Notes: generated from the sequence alone by a model not told the origin. A stretch of DNA of 51,021 nt from Clostridia bacterium (GCA_017623595.1 JAGAOU010000103.1:1-51021); one strand, 5' to 3'. Shown: positions 8,051-17,895, counted from the first letter of the stretch. Program-made: numbers and translations.

Positions 8051-8878
8051 TTACACCTTTTGATACAAAAGAACGGAAAAGGAAATTGTGGTTTCAAGTT
8101 CGGTAAGATTCTCCAACTTGGCCAAATCGGCTGGAGAGGTTTTTCTTCCGTAAGGAGTCATGGCAAAAAGATTTTTAATCGTTTCATTGTCGGTCAAACA
8201 TAATTTTTTCCGAAGAACCGTATTCGAAAGTAAGGAAAAACCATCATGCTCGGGCAATGAAATTTCATTTTCATACACAGAATCATAGACTGCCTGCTTC
8301 AATTCCAAAAGATGGTCCTCCCGCGGAATAACCTTCAAAAGATAACCGCCGGGGGAAAGCACACGAAAATACTCGTCCATACAATCGGGAGCAAACACAT
8401 TCACAATCAGATCTGCCCAATGGTTGGACAAGGGAATGTGGAACAGGCTTGCGACGGCAAATTCCGCACCGAATTTTCGCTTTGCGGCGGCAGCAAGAGC
8501 ATCGCGGGAAATATCAACCCCGACCGTCTCGGGCAAATAGCCATCCCTACAAAGCAATTCGTGAATCACTTGTGTATACCACCCCTCACCGCATCCTGCA
8601 TCCATAATGTGCGGTGCCCTGGGCAACCGATCCCGCAAAACCGAATACATAAGATCCAGCAAAGGGCGGTAATGTCCTGCAGACAAAAATGCAGTACGTG
8701 CGCGGACCATGGGACGGTCATCACCGTGTAGTCCCCCTTGTTGCGACATAAGAAGATTTACATATCCGCTTTTTGCATAATCATAACAATGGCCCATTGC
8801 GCAACGAAGACTCTTTGCCTCTTTCCAAAGAGCTTTTCCGCATATCGGACAACAAAAGGCACTGGTTTGTTCGATCAT
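8051..8878 (-). CDS. rlmA: 23S rRNA (guanine-N1)-methyltransferase RlmA family
   Basis: A 275-aa protein with an N-terminal zinc site, CPIC at residues 10-13 then C-x3-H in RCAMGHCYDY, followed by the RlmA-type segment KSGYVNLL and a Rossmann methyltransferase domain with the SAM motif DAGCGEGWYT. This architecture is that of RlmA(I)/RlmA(II), which methylate N1 of G745 or G748 in helix 35 of 23S rRNA. The RlmA(II) branch (TlrB) can give tylosin resistance, and I cannot decide the branch by eye. Its ribosome binding site GGAGGAATA overlaps the end of the phosphatase gene upstream, which suggests translational coupling. Confidence 0.88.
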   Translation of the reverse strand: MIEQTSAFCCPICGKALWKEAKSLRCAMGHCYDYAKSGYVNLLMSQQGGLHGDDRPMVRARTAFLSAGHYRPLLDLMYSVLRDRLPRAPHIMDAGCGEGWYTQVIHELLCRDGYLPETVGVDISRDALAAAAKRKFGAEFAVASLFHIPLSNHWADLIVNVFAPDCMDEYFRVLSPGGYLLKVIPREDHLLELKQAVYDSVYENEISLPEHDGFSLLSNTVLRKKLCLTDNETIKNLFAMTPYGRKTSPADLAKLENLTELETTISFSVLLYQKV

Positions 8879-8879
8879 A

Positions 8880-9437
8880 TTATTCCTCCGTTAGAATTAT
8901 GGGAGCTTGTCCTTCCCGAAACAAAACGGGAGTGGCATTGGGAAGGCAATATTTGCTCAGACTTTCCCCTTTTTCAACACCGTACATAACAGCATAAAGT
9001 GCACCGGAAAAGCCACCGTGAGAAACTACAAGAATGCGGTCATTTGCGTGCTTTTCTTTGATTTCGTTATAAAAATCCGCCGCACGATCGATCACGTCCT
9101 CGATCAACTCCAGCCCTATCTCTCGTTCACATCCCAATTTCCAACGATCTGCAAACCAATCCTTGGGAAACGTTTTGCCTTCATAGGGACCAAAGCTCCA
9201 TTCCAAAAGGCGCGGATCGTAAATTGCAGAAGCGTCGGGACAAGCATACTCCAATGTTTGGCGCGTGCGAGATAAGGGAGAACAATACACCGCATCAAAC
9301 CGATACTTCCTTAAAATTTCTCCCGCCAACTTCGCACCTTCAATACCCGTGGAATTCAACGGGACATCGGTGCGCCCCTGTAACCGCCCGGTCAAATTCC
9401 AATCGGTCTGACCGTGACGAAGAAAAACCAAATCCAT
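8880..9437 (-). CDS. Histidine phosphatase family protein (phosphoglycerate mutase-like)
   Basis: A 185-aa protein starting MDLVFLRHGQTDWN; LRHGQTDWN is the catalytic RHG motif with the phosphorylated histidine. The second-half motif VVSHGG carries the second catalytic histidine. The substrate is unknown; relatives include cobalamin (alpha-ribazole) phosphatases, general small-molecule phosphatases and phosphoglycerate mutases. A further in-frame ATG lies 33 nt upstream, but AAGGACG precedes the ATG at 9437 and only that start brings RHG to the usual position near the N-terminus. It begins 13 nt after the LCP gene. Confidence 0.88.
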   Translation of the reverse strand: MDLVFLRHGQTDWNLTGRLQGRTDVPLNSTGIEGAKLAGEILRKYRFDAVYCSPLSRTRQTLEYACPDASAIYDPRLLEWSFGPYEGKTFPKDWFADRWKLGCEREIGLELIEDVIDRAADFYNEIKEKHANDRILVVSHGGFSGALYAVMYGVEKGESLSKYCLPNATPVLFREGQAPIILTEE

Positions 9438-9450
9438 ACTATAAACGTCC

Positions 9451-10437
9451 TTATGAATAAATTTGTTCATATAAATAACATATGTTATCTTTGAAATCGA
9501 CTCGTATTACAGACATGCCTCTCACCGTATCAAAGGAAAAGGTACCTTTTATCGGAACAGTACATGATACGAAGGAATAATCAAAACACTCCGCAACAAG
9601 CCCAACATGCGCCTTCAACTCCGTGAAAGGAATATTGGTCTCAACATGAGGCAAAAGAGCATCGGTCAAAGAATACAACTTTGTTAAGGTATTGTCTTTC
9701 AATTTCTGAAAAAGTGCATTCAGAAGTTTTCGCTGGCGCTCGGTTCGGTCAAAATCGCCCATAGCACTGCTTCGGTCCCGAACATAGGCCAGAGATTGCC
9801 TTCCGTTCAGATGAACAACCCCGTCACAAAGAGGGATATGCTCTGACACATGGTCCATCAACTCGTTCATTGCAGAGGCCTCCGCTACCGTTACAGACAG
9901 GTCAACACCGCCCAAAAGATCCAGGACATCAACAAAAGCAGTAAAATCAACGATAACAAAGTATCGAATATCCAAATTAAAATTATCACGTAAAACCGTA
10001 CACAGATATTCTGCACCCCCAAAGGCATAGGCACTGTTCAGCTTATTGTCCCGATGCCCATCCATGGAAACATAAATATCCCTCAAAACAGAAGACAGAA
10101 CAATCTTCTTTGACATTCGGTTGACAGAAAAAAGCATTATGACGTCGGATCGGGAGGGCTCTCCCGGAGCACGGGCATCGGATCCGATCAGTAGGATATT
10201 GATTACATCTTGCGTATCGCAAAGAATCGGAAGCCCCTCTTCATCCCATTCAATTTGATCGGGTAAAGACGCCCAAGGGTCCAATGTAAAAGAGTTCTGC
10301 TCCTCCGAAGGAACGACAGGAGTAATCGATCCGAGAACACGATCCAGGAATCTGTTATACCACACACAAGCAGAAACAAGCGCAACCGACAAAACACAGA
10401 CAACAGCACAAAACCGAATCAACCAATTTCTCTTCAT
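9451..10437 (-). CDS. LytR-CpsA-Psr (LCP) family cell-wall ligase
   Basis: A 328-aa protein with one N-terminal membrane helix (residues 8-27) and an extracellular LCP domain. Family motifs are NILLIGSDAR, RSDVIMLFSVN, LRDIYVSMDGHRDNKLN and YVRDRSSAMGDFDRTERQR, which include the arginines and aspartates that bind the polyprenyl pyrophosphate head group. LCP enzymes attach teichoic-acid-like or other glycopolymers from lipid carriers to peptidoglycan outside the membrane. It heads a seven-gene operon. A consensus promoter lies 33 nt upstream, and the ribosome binding site lies in a small hairpin (10444-10461). Confidence 0.93.
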   Translation of the reverse strand: MKRNWLIRFCAVVCVLSVALVSACVWYNRFLDRVLGSITPVVPSEEQNSFTLDPWASLPDQIEWDEEGLPILCDTQDVINILLIGSDARAPGEPSRSDVIMLFSVNRMSKKIVLSSVLRDIYVSMDGHRDNKLNSAYAFGGAEYLCTVLRDNFNLDIRYFVIVDFTAFVDVLDLLGGVDLSVTVAEASAMNELMDHVSEHIPLCDGVVHLNGRQSLAYVRDRSSAMGDFDRTERQRKLLNALFQKLKDNTLTKLYSLTDALLPHVETNIPFTELKAHVGLVAECFDYSFVSCTVPIKGTFSFDTVRGMSVIRVDFKDNICYLYEQIYS

Positions 10438-10443
10438 AACAGA

Positions 10444-10461
10444 TCCCCTTCTATACGGGGA
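10444..10461 (-). promoter_or_regulatory. Hairpin overlapping the LCP ribosome binding site
   Basis: On the minus strand TCCCC and GGGGA pair around an 8-nt loop. The GGGG half is part of the AAGGGGAT ribosome binding site 7 nt before the LCP start codon. The stem is short (5 bp) but GC-rich, so it could lower translation. This is a structural prediction only. Confidence 0.35.
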
Positions 10462-10469
10462 ACACTTCT

Positions 10470-10498
10470 ATTATAAAGGTTTTTCCCCGAAAATGCAA
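10470..10498 (-). promoter_or_regulatory. Sigma-A promoter of the LCP operon
   Basis: On the minus strand -35 TTGCAT (10493-10498) and -10 TATAAT (10470-10475) with a 17-bp spacer, giving a leader of about 25 nt before the LCP gene. Confidence 0.88.
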
Positions 10499-10584
10499 GA
10501 TTTTTCCCGAATCGTCGGAAAAATGTAAAACTTGCCGCGGGAAATTATATGAAGCACAAATCAAAAATACGACCGCACAAAGAA

Positions 10585-10618
10585 GCACACGGCTGAGATC
10601 AACGCTTCAACCGTGTGC
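10585..10618 (-). terminator. Hairpin terminator after the esterase gene
   Basis: An 8-bp perfect GC-rich stem GCACACGG/CCGTGTGC (10585-10592 with 10611-10618), extended inward by further imperfect pairs. The minus-strand tail TTCTTTG is only moderately T-rich. It lies 12 nt past the esterase stop and probably ends the ABC-ABC-esterase unit. Confidence 0.7.
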
Positions 10619-10630
10619 CCTCCCCGACGA

Positions 10631-11377
10631 TCATTGAACATCTTTTATAAATTCTGCAACAGCGTCAACAAAGCGAAGATTCCCTTCAGGTTCTTTTTTT
10701 CGCAGGTATTGACAATGTTTGCCGTGAAAAACACGAAGAACAACCGATTCTTCGGGAACATCAAAATGCTTTAGCGTAGACAGAAGAAGAAGCGTCTGCT
10801 CGTATCGATTTTGAAGATCCCGGTCGGATACAATAATCAGCATTGGAGGATAAGATTGTGTAGTCCCCACATGATACAAAGGGGCAGTTTCATCTACAAT
10901 CAAACGACGGGGGTCCTCTCCTGCAGCACGCAGAACATTGAAATGCTTGGTAGGTTGCCCGGCGTCATGAACAAATCCCGCAAAATCGCCAGCCGAAAGA
11001 CCATGAGCACCGAGCCAACGAGGATCAAAACAAAGCATCATGGAAAGATACCCGCCGGCAGAGCTTCCACCGAGAAAAATGCGTCGACAATTCCCAAATT
11101 CCACGATATGCTGCTTTATCCAAGCAGCAGAGCAAGCTGCATCCTCAATAAAATCCGGGTAGGCAGCATCGGGATACATACGGTATTCCACGGAGGCAAC
11201 CCCGATGCCCCGCTGAACAAGAAGTTCAAACAGATGAGCCTGTTTCTCTTTTCCGCCCCCCGAAAGCCCTCCGCCATGATAATAAACCAAAAGATCGAAG
11301 GAATCCTGTTCCGGAAGATAAAGATCCAAGCGATTTGCAGAAAATTCTCCGTAAGAAAGATCGGTTATACGACGCAT
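10631..11377 (-). CDS. Alpha/beta hydrolase, hormone-sensitive lipase-like esterase
   Basis: A 248-aa serine hydrolase. The oxyanion-hole motif is HGGG in LVYYHGGGLSGGGKEKQ, the nucleophile elbow is GGSSAGG (Ser in GxSxG), an acid is likely in IIVSDRD, and the catalytic His is likely in the C-terminal FHGKHCQYLR. This is the carboxylesterase group with the HGGG motif (HSL/BD-FAE type). No signal peptide is seen, so it is cytoplasmic. An ATG at 11395 overlaps the ABC stop but lacks a ribosome binding site; the ATG at 11377 has AAGGAGA 8 nt away. It is the last gene after the exporter pair, and a link to the exported compound is possible but unproven. Confidence 0.82.
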   Translation of the reverse strand: MRRITDLSYGEFSANRLDLYLPEQDSFDLLVYYHGGGLSGGGKEKQAHLFELLVQRGIGVASVEYRMYPDAAYPDFIEDAACSAAWIKQHIVEFGNCRRIFLGGSSAGGYLSMMLCFDPRWLGAHGLSAGDFAGFVHDAGQPTKHFNVLRAAGEDPRRLIVDETAPLYHVGTTQSYPPMLIIVSDRDLQNRYEQTLLLLSTLKHFDVPEESVVLRVFHGKHCQYLRKKEPEGNLRFVDAVAEFIKDVQ

Positions 11378-11391
11378 GCCACAAATCTCCT

Positions 11392-13128
11392 TCAATGAGC
11401 GAACTGACTGTTATACAGTTCAAAATAGAAGCCACGCTTGGCAAGAAGCATCTCATGAGATCCTTGTTCAACAACGTGACCATCTTTCATCACAAGAATT
11501 ACATCTGCCTCACGAATAGTCGAAAGACGGTGAGCGACAATGAAGGAGGTTCGTCCTTGCATCATCTTTGCAAAGGCGCGCTGAATCCGATGCTCGGTGC
11601 GGGTGTCGATGGACGAGGTTGCTTCATCCAGAATCAACATGGGAGGCAGACAGAGCATAACGCGTGTTATACATAGCAACTGCTTCTGTCCCTGAGACAA
11701 TCCACCGCCGTCTTCCCCGATTTTTGTATTGTATCCTTCGGGAAGCCGCTTAATGAAACTGTGGGCATGAGACGCCTTTGCGGCCGCAATCACTTCTTCA
11801 TCGGTTGCATCGGGTTTTCCCATCACAATATTGTCCCGAACCGTGCCACTCTTCAACCAGGTTTCCTGCAAAACCATTCCATAATGCTTACGCAGAGAAT
11901 GGCGGGACATATCACGAATATCCACGTTTTCAACACGAACAGATCCAGAATCGGGATCATAAAAACGCATCAGCAAGTTGATAACCGTAGTTTTTCCGCA
12001 CCCTGTGGGGCCAACAATAGCAATTCGTTGGCCGGGCGTAACCGTTAAAGAAAGATCCTCGATCAGTTTCTTTGCGGGATCATAAGAAAAACATACGTTA
12101 TGCAAAGAAACATCACCGTCGACCTGCTCGGGAATTCGATCCACCACAGGATCCTCCGGCTCCCCTTTCTCTTCGATAAGGGCGAAGACACGCGCTGCAC
12201 AGGCTAACGCATTCTGAAGTTCGGTCACAACACCGGAAATTTCATTAAAGGGTTTTGTATACTGGTTCGCATAACTGAGAAAACCGGACAAAAGCCCAAC
12301 GGTCAAGCCTCCCGAAATCACGGACAGGGCGCCGACCAATCCAACAGCAGCATACACAAGACTGTTCACAAATCGGGTGCAGGGATTGACCAGAGAAGAA
12401 TAAAAGATCGCTTTCAGAGAAGTGGCACGCAAGCGCTCATTCACATCTTCAAAACGCTCTTTGGCACGGGATTCATAGGAAAACGCCCGCACAATTTTTT
12501 GCTGTCCGATCATTTCATCGATTAAAGCAGTTTGCTCTCCTCTTGTGGTCGCCTGTGCACTGAAAAAGGAATGCGTCCGCTTTGCAATAAAAGATGCAAC
12601 GAACAAAGAAACAGGTGTCACGAAAACAACAACCAAAGCAATGCGATAATCCAGCACCAACATGATGACCAAAGTACCAAGAATGGTTACTACACCGGTG
12701 AACAACTGAGTAAAACCCATCAAAAGACCGTCTGCCAGGGTATCAACATCGGTAATTACGCGGCTGACAAGATCTCCAATGGGGTGAGAATCCAGATATT
12801 TCAATGGTAAAACACGAAGACGTCCAAAGGCATCCCGACGAATATCCCGCACCATTCCATAGGTCATGCGATTGTTGCAAAGACTCATCAACCACTGACA
12901 AACCGAAGTAATCGCAACGGCTCCGCCAATGTACAGAAGAATCCGAATCACACCGCCAAAATCCACGGCACCGGCGCCAAGAATGCGGTCCACCGCCTTT
13001 CCGGTAAGGATGGGAACCATGAGCGTCAAAGCCACAGTGATCAACGTCAGAAATAGGGAACAAAGCAAATAAACACGGTAGGGCTTCAAATAGGAGAATA
13101 CGGTTTTTAATGTGTTTTTTCGATTCAT
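11392..13128 (-). CDS. ABC exporter half-transporter, subunit with the catalytic Walker B (heterodimer partner 2)
   Basis: A 578-aa protein with an N-terminal six-helix type-IV ABC exporter domain and a C-terminal ATPase domain. Walker A is GPTGCGKTT, Walker B is LILDEATSSID with the catalytic glutamate, and the H-loop is IVAHRLS. The signature is LSQGQ instead of LSGGQ. This is the pattern of the canonical-glutamate subunit of heterodimeric exporters such as TM287/288 and BmrCD. It pairs with the upstream gene, which it overlaps by 4 nt (ATGA). Probable substrates are lipids, peptides or drugs and cannot be specified. Confidence 0.93.
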   Translation of the reverse strand: MNRKNTLKTVFSYLKPYRVYLLCSLFLTLITVALTLMVPILTGKAVDRILGAGAVDFGGVIRILLYIGGAVAITSVCQWLMSLCNNRMTYGMVRDIRRDAFGRLRVLPLKYLDSHPIGDLVSRVITDVDTLADGLLMGFTQLFTGVVTILGTLVIMLVLDYRIALVVVFVTPVSLFVASFIAKRTHSFFSAQATTRGEQTALIDEMIGQQKIVRAFSYESRAKERFEDVNERLRATSLKAIFYSSLVNPCTRFVNSLVYAAVGLVGALSVISGGLTVGLLSGFLSYANQYTKPFNEISGVVTELQNALACAARVFALIEEKGEPEDPVVDRIPEQVDGDVSLHNVCFSYDPAKKLIEDLSLTVTPGQRIAIVGPTGCGKTTVINLLMRFYDPDSGSVRVENVDIRDMSRHSLRKHYGMVLQETWLKSGTVRDNIVMGKPDATDEEVIAAAKASHAHSFIKRLPEGYNTKIGEDGGGLSQGQKQLLCITRVMLCLPPMLILDEATSSIDTRTEHRIQRAFAKMMQGRTSFIVAHRLSTIREADVILVMKDGHVVEQGSHEMLLAKRGFYFELYNSQFAH

Positions 13129-14852
13129 ACCGACGCATCCTCCTTTTCAAACTGGGAATAATAGATCTCCCGGTAAACCTCACAGGAGGTAATCAGCTCT
13201 TCGTGGGTCCCCATACCAACAGCACAGCCGTCCTCAAGAACAATGATTAAATCGGCATGCCGCACAGAGGAAGCGCGCTGAGAAACAATAAATGTTGTAC
13301 ATTCAAAGGGTAGATTTTTTAATCCGTTGCGAAGTGCCGCCTCCGTAGCATAGTCTAAAGCGGAAGCGGAATCATCCAAAATCAAAATTTCGGGACGGCG
13401 CACAAGAGCACGGGCAACAGTCAATCTCTGACGCTGGCCGCCGGAGAAATTACGTCCGTTTTGCTCCACAGGCTCATCCAACCCAAGAGCCTTATCCCGA
13501 ACAAAGGCTTCCCCCTGAGCAATGCGCAGTGCTTCCCAAAGATCTTCATCGGAAGCATCTTCCCTGCCCCATTTCAGGTTTTCCCGGACAGTGCCGCGGA
13601 ATAAGACCGCCTTTTGCGGAACAATCCCCATACGGGAACGCAGACATTCCGCATCGTAAGAGCGAATATCCGCACCGCGATAAAAAACAGTACCTTCCGT
13701 AGCATCGTAAAAACGAGGGATCAGATTGACCAGCGTGCTCTTTCCCGAACCGGTACCGCCGAGGATTCCGACGGTCTGCCCCTGCTTCACAGTGAAGGAA
13801 ATCTGAGAAAGCGCAGGATCCGCATCGGAATAATAACGGATGCCAACCTCCTCAAAGCGAAGGATTTCATCTCCGCCCTCGCCTTCCGTGCGATCACCCG
13901 ATGTTTGTGAGGAAGAAAGCGCAAATACATCGCTGACTCGCTTTGCGCCTGCAAGCGCTTTGGTCACAGTGACGACGAGATTTGCAAATTTAACCAATTC
14001 CACAAGGATCTGAGACATATAATTGATCAGAGCCACAACCATACCCTGCGTGATCAGCCCACCGTCCACTCGAAGGGCTCCAACATAGATCAACGCAACA
14101 ATACCAAGATTGACGATCACATAGGTCAGGGGGTTCATCAGCGCAGAAATACGGCCGACAAAGCACTGAAAACGGGTCAATTCTTCATTCTTTTCACCGA
14201 ATTCCCGCTGTTCAGCCTCTTCCTTGTTGAAGGCACGAATCACGCGAACACCGGAAAGATTCTCTCGCGTCTTTAGAACAACCCCGTCTACACGCTGTTG
14301 CACACCCTTGTATTTCGGAAGAGTGATCCGCATGATCAACCACACAACAAAGCACAGAAGAGGAATTACCGCAACAAAAATCAGCGCCGAAACAGGATCC
14401 ACAACAAATGCCATAATCATGGCGCCGACCACGACAAAGGGGGAGCGGAGCAAGAGACGGAGGGTAAGGTTTACTCCTGTCTGCAAGAGATTAACATCCC
14501 CCGTCATGCGGGTGATCATTGTCGAGGTTCCAAGACGATCGATTTCTTTATAGGAGAGCGATTGCAAATGAGAAAAAAGAGCATTGCGCACCCCTGCAGC
14601 AAAGCCAACCGCTGCCTTTGCGGAAAAGTATTGAGCGGTCATTGCGGCGGCAAGCCCGACGGCACCCAAAAGAACCAGGACACCGATCATGCGCCACACA
14701 AATGCATTATCACCTTCGGGAATCCCGACATCAATTATTGCCGCCATAACCAACGGAACAAGAAGCTCCAGAATCGCCTCAAACATTTTAAAGAGAGGCG
14801 CCAAAATTGCTTCTTTGCGGTATGGCTTTAAGTAAATCAACAGTTTCTTCAT
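13125..14852 (-). CDS. ABC exporter half-transporter, degenerate-site subunit (heterodimer partner 1)
   Basis: A 575-aa half-transporter beginning MKKLLIYLKPYRKEAI, with six membrane helices and an ATPase domain. Walker A GGTGSGKST and signature FSGGQRQRL are canonical. Walker B is LILDDSASALD, with Asp where the catalytic Glu should be, and the H-loop histidine is replaced (IVSQRAS). Its own site is therefore degenerate, while its intact signature completes the active site of the partner. I chose the ATG at 14852, which has GGAGGAC upstream; in-frame starts up to 57 nt further lie in the promoter region. The promoter is at 14898-14926. Confidence 0.93.
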   Translation of the reverse strand: MKKLLIYLKPYRKEAILAPLFKMFEAILELLVPLVMAAIIDVGIPEGDNAFVWRMIGVLVLLGAVGLAAAMTAQYFSAKAAVGFAAGVRNALFSHLQSLSYKEIDRLGTSTMITRMTGDVNLLQTGVNLTLRLLLRSPFVVVGAMIMAFVVDPVSALIFVAVIPLLCFVVWLIMRITLPKYKGVQQRVDGVVLKTRENLSGVRVIRAFNKEEAEQREFGEKNEELTRFQCFVGRISALMNPLTYVIVNLGIVALIYVGALRVDGGLITQGMVVALINYMSQILVELVKFANLVVTVTKALAGAKRVSDVFALSSSQTSGDRTEGEGGDEILRFEEVGIRYYSDADPALSQISFTVKQGQTVGILGGTGSGKSTLVNLIPRFYDATEGTVFYRGADIRSYDAECLRSRMGIVPQKAVLFRGTVRENLKWGREDASDEDLWEALRIAQGEAFVRDKALGLDEPVEQNGRNFSGGQRQRLTVARALVRRPEILILDDSASALDYATEAALRNGLKNLPFECTTFIVSQRASSVRHADLIIVLEDGCAVGMGTHEELITSCEVYREIYYSQFEKEDASV

Positions 14853-14897
14853 TGCGTCCTCCGAACTTGAAAATTGCTCTGCACGGTTCATCTGTTT

Positions 14898-14926
14898 ATT
14901 GTACCACAAAAAAAAGAAAAAAGCAA
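14898..14926 (-). promoter_or_regulatory. Probable sigma-A promoter of the ABC exporter operon
   Basis: On the minus strand -35 TTGCTT (14921-14926) and -10 TACAAT (14898-14903), 17-bp spacer, 45 nt before the start codon. The surrounding A/T-rich tract could act as an UP element. Confidence 0.7.
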
Positions 14927-15010
14927 TAGCGAAGGGAAAAAATTAAAAAAAAGAACCGATACGAAGAAAAAAAGAGAAAGATATTTGCGTTTTTTGTCAT
15001 AAAAAACATC

Positions 15011-15039
15011 TTGAAGAAAGCAGGCCCATGTGTTATAAT
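15011..15039 (+). promoter_or_regulatory. Sigma-A promoter of the DUF1846-glyA operon
   Basis: -35 TTGAAG (15011-15016), 17-bp spacer, -10 TATAAT (15034-15039), preceded by the extended -10 element TGTGT. The start codon follows 56 nt later, after GAAGGAGA. Confidence 0.9.
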
Positions 15040-15094
15040 ATGAAATGTATTGTTATTTTCTTTTTCTGAAAGCACATAATCGAAGGAGACCGAA

Positions 15095-16579
15095 ATGAAC
15101 AAGATCGGATTCAACAACGAGGAATATCTCCGTTTACAGTCGGAAAACATTATTGAGCGAATTTCCGGATTCGGCGGTAAGCTTTATCTGGAGGTCGGCG
15201 GCAAGCTATTCGACGATTACCATGCGGCTCGGGTTCTTCCCGGATTTCAGCCCGACTCCAAAATCCGCATGCTTCGCCAACTGAGAGACCACGCAGAAGT
15301 GGTTATTGTCATCAGTGCATCCTCCATTGAGCAGAGTAAAAAGCGGAACGATCTTGGGATCACGTATGACATGGAAGTGCTCCGTTTAATCGATGCATTT
15401 ACCGAATGCGGCCTTTTTGTCGGCAGCGTTGTCATCACCCAATATGCGTCTCAACCCCTCGCCAATGCATTCCAAAAACGATTGGAAAATCTTGGGATTA
15501 AGGTCTTCCGTCATTATCCGATTCCCGGCTATCCTTCCAACACAAAGTTGATCGTCAGTGACGAGGGTTACGGCAAAAACGATTATATCGAAACCTCCCG
15601 TCCGTTGGTGGTCGTCACCGCTCCCGGGCCCGGAAGCGGGAAAATGGCGACCTGTCTTTCCCAGTTGTATCATGACCATAAACGTGGTATCCGTGCAGGA
15701 TATGCAAAATACGAAACCTTCCCCATTTGGAATCTTCCTCTGAAGCATCCCGTAAATCTCGCATATGAAGCGGCGACAGCGGACCTGAACGATGTCAACA
15801 TGATCGACCCCTTCCATCTGGAAAAATACGGAAAAACCGCGGTCAATTACAACCGCGATGTTGAAATATTCCCTGTTCTCAATGCTATTTTTGAACGCAT
15901 TTCCGGGGAATCACCCTATCAATCCCCTACGGATATGGGAGTTAATATGGCAGGATTTGCCATTGCAGACGATGAAATCGTCAAAGAAGCCGCCAGAAAC
16001 GAAATCATCCGTCGTTACTACACCTCCCTCTGCCGCAAAAGACAAGGTCTGACCGACGAGACCGAGGTCTATAAACAGGAATTGATTATGAATCAGGCTG
16101 AATGTGCTCCCGAAGACCGCCGTTGCATCCGCGCAGCGCTGTTGCGGGCAGAATCCACAGGAGCCCCGGCAACCGCCATTGAATTAAGCGATGGCACAAT
16201 CGTCACGGGAAGAACCTCTCCTCTGTTCGGAGCATCCTCTGCCTGTCTTCTTAATTCTTTAAAAGTTATTGCCGGTATTCCTCATGAGGTTCAACTCATT
16301 TCGCCTGCGGTTATTGAACCTATTCAGACGTTGAAGATTAAGAACCTTGGAAACCACAACCCCAGACTTCATACCGACGAAACTCTTATCGCTCTTGCTG
16401 TGTCTGCCACCACAAACCCTGCAGCAGCAAAGGCGATGGAAATGTTGCCTCAACTGAGAAACTGCGAGGCACATTCCACGGTAATTTTGTCCTCCGTAGA
16501 CAGTGACATTTTCCGCAAGTTGGGCGTCAATCTCACATGCGAACCCCAATACCAGAACAAACGCCTCTATCACAAATAA
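15095..16579 (+). CDS. DUF1846 (UPF0371) family protein
   Basis: A 494-aa protein of the DUF1846/UPF0371 family, found in Clostridia, lactobacilli and others. Family hallmarks are the start [16 protein letters not shown], then [39 protein letters not shown], and a P-loop-like segment [17 protein letters not shown] at about residues 174-190. The region has the character of a nucleotide-dependent enzyme, but the function is, to my knowledge, not established. It is cytoplasmic, with no signal or membrane segment, and its length matches the family. It begins an operon with glyA, 15 nt apart, with its own promoter, which hints at one-carbon or amino-acid metabolism. Confidence 0.92.
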   Translation: MNKIGFNNEEYLRLQSENIIERISGFGGKLYLEVGGKLFDDYHAARVLPGFQPDSKIRMLRQLRDHAEVVIVISASSIEQSKKRNDLGITYDMEVLRLIDAFTECGLFVGSVVITQYASQPLANAFQKRLENLGIKVFRHYPIPGYPSNTKLIVSDEGYGKNDYIETSRPLVVVTAPGPGSGKMATCLSQLYHDHKRGIRAGYAKYETFPIWNLPLKHPVNLAYEAATADLNDVNMIDPFHLEKYGKTAVNYNRDVEIFPVLNAIFERISGESPYQSPTDMGVNMAGFAIADDEIVKEAARNEIIRRYYTSLCRKRQGLTDETEVYKQELIMNQAECAPEDRRCIRAALLRAESTGAPATAIELSDGTIVTGRTSPLFGASSACLLNSLKVIAGIPHEVQLISPAVIEPIQTLKIKNLGNHNPRLHTDETLIALAVSATTNPAAAKAMEMLPQLRNCEAHSTVILSSVDSDIFRKLGVNLTCEPQYQNKRLYHK

Positions 16580-16594
16580 TGCTAAGGAGTTTTT

Positions 16595-17845
16595 ATGTAC
16601 GAAAGTTATCTTGACACGATTGATTTTGTCCGCAATTATGACCACGAAGTAGCCGATGCGATGCAAGCGGAATTCGGAAGACAACAGGACAACATTGAAC
16701 TGATCGCCTCCGAAAACTACGTTTCCCCCGCCGTTATGGCTGCCATGGGCTCGGTATTAACCAACAAATATGCAGAGGGGTACCCGGATCACCGCTATTA
16801 CGGCGGTTGCCAATACGTTGACATCGTCGAAAACATTGCCCGTGAACGTGCGAAAAAACTGTTCGGTGCGGACCACGCAAACGTGCAGCCCCATTCCGGC
16901 GCTCAGGCAAACATGGCAGCCTATGCCGCAATCCTCGAACCGGGCGATACCGTTATGGGGATGTCGTTGGCGGAGGGCGGACACCTAACCCACGGTTCAC
17001 CCGTCAACGCCTCGGGCAAGTTGTACCATTTTGTACCTTACGGAGTCAATGAAGACGGCTTTATCGACTACGATAAAATGCTCAAAACCGCAAAAGAATG
17101 CAAGCCAAAGCTCATCGTTGCCGGCGCTTCCGCATATCCCAGAACGATTCATTTTGACAAAATTTCCGCAATCGCCAAGGAAGTCGGCGCATATTTTATG
17201 GTGGACATGGCCCATATTGCCGGTCTGGTTGCGGCAGGACTTCATCCCAATCCCGTACCCTATGCGGACATCGTCACAACAACCACCCACAAAACATTGC
17301 GTGGCCCCCGCGGTGGCATGATTTTGTGCAAAGAAGAACTGGCAAAAGCGGTTGACAAAGCAATTTTCCCCGGAAATCAAGGCGGTCCCTTGATGCATGT
17401 TATTGCGGCAAAAGCCGTCTGCTTCGGAGAAGCGTTGACATCGGAATTCAGAGCTTATCAAAATAGAATTATCGAAAACGCAAAAGTATTATCCAACGCT
17501 CTGCTTGCAAAAGGATTGAACTTGGTTTCAGGGGGCACGGACAATCACCTTATGCTTCTTGATCTTCGAGGCACCGGGGTAACGGGAAAAGAGCTGGAGC
17601 ACCGCCTTGACGAGGTTCATATTACCCTCAACAAGAACGCGGTTCCAAACGATCCGGAAAAACCCTTTGTCACCAGTGGCGTACGCATCGGAACGCCTGC
17701 AGTCACAACCCGAGGCTTCGGCAAAGTTGAAATGGAACAGATTGCAGAATACATCACCCTGTGCGTCCGTGATTTTGACACAAGCAAAGATGCCATCCTG
17801 AAAGGCGTTGCGGAAATCTGCGAAAAATTCCCCATGTACCGATAA
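16595..17845 (+). CDS. glyA: Serine hydroxymethyltransferase
   Basis: A 416-aa PLP enzyme that interconverts serine and tetrahydrofolate with glycine and methylene-tetrahydrofolate, the main source of one-carbon units. Clear family motifs are [53 protein letters not shown] and [14 protein letters not shown], which carries the PLP-binding lysine. Full length. Ribosome binding site AAGGAG, 15 nt after the DUF1846 gene, sharing its promoter. A terminator follows at 17853-17890. Confidence 0.98.
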   Translation: MYESYLDTIDFVRNYDHEVADAMQAEFGRQQDNIELIASENYVSPAVMAAMGSVLTNKYAEGYPDHRYYGGCQYVDIVENIARERAKKLFGADHANVQPHSGAQANMAAYAAILEPGDTVMGMSLAEGGHLTHGSPVNASGKLYHFVPYGVNEDGFIDYDKMLKTAKECKPKLIVAGASAYPRTIHFDKISAIAKEVGAYFMVDMAHIAGLVAAGLHPNPVPYADIVTTTTHKTLRGPRGGMILCKEELAKAVDKAIFPGNQGGPLMHVIAAKAVCFGEALTSEFRAYQNRIIENAKVLSNALLAKGLNLVSGGTDNHLMLLDLRGTGVTGKELEHRLDEVHITLNKNAVPNDPEKPFVTSGVRIGTPAVTTRGFGKVEMEQIAEYITLCVRDFDTSKDAILKGVAEICEKFPMYR

Positions 17846-17852
17846 CGATCGC

Positions 17853-17890
17853 TGCTCCGTTGCACACCCTCGCAGCGGAGCATTGTTATT
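17853..17890 (+). terminator. Rho-independent terminator after glyA
   Basis: An 11-bp stem (one G-T pair) TGCTCCGTTGC/GCAGCGGAGCA (17853-17863 with 17872-17882) with an 8-nt loop, followed by TTGTTATT. Confidence 0.85.
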
Positions 17891-17895
17891 AGCTG

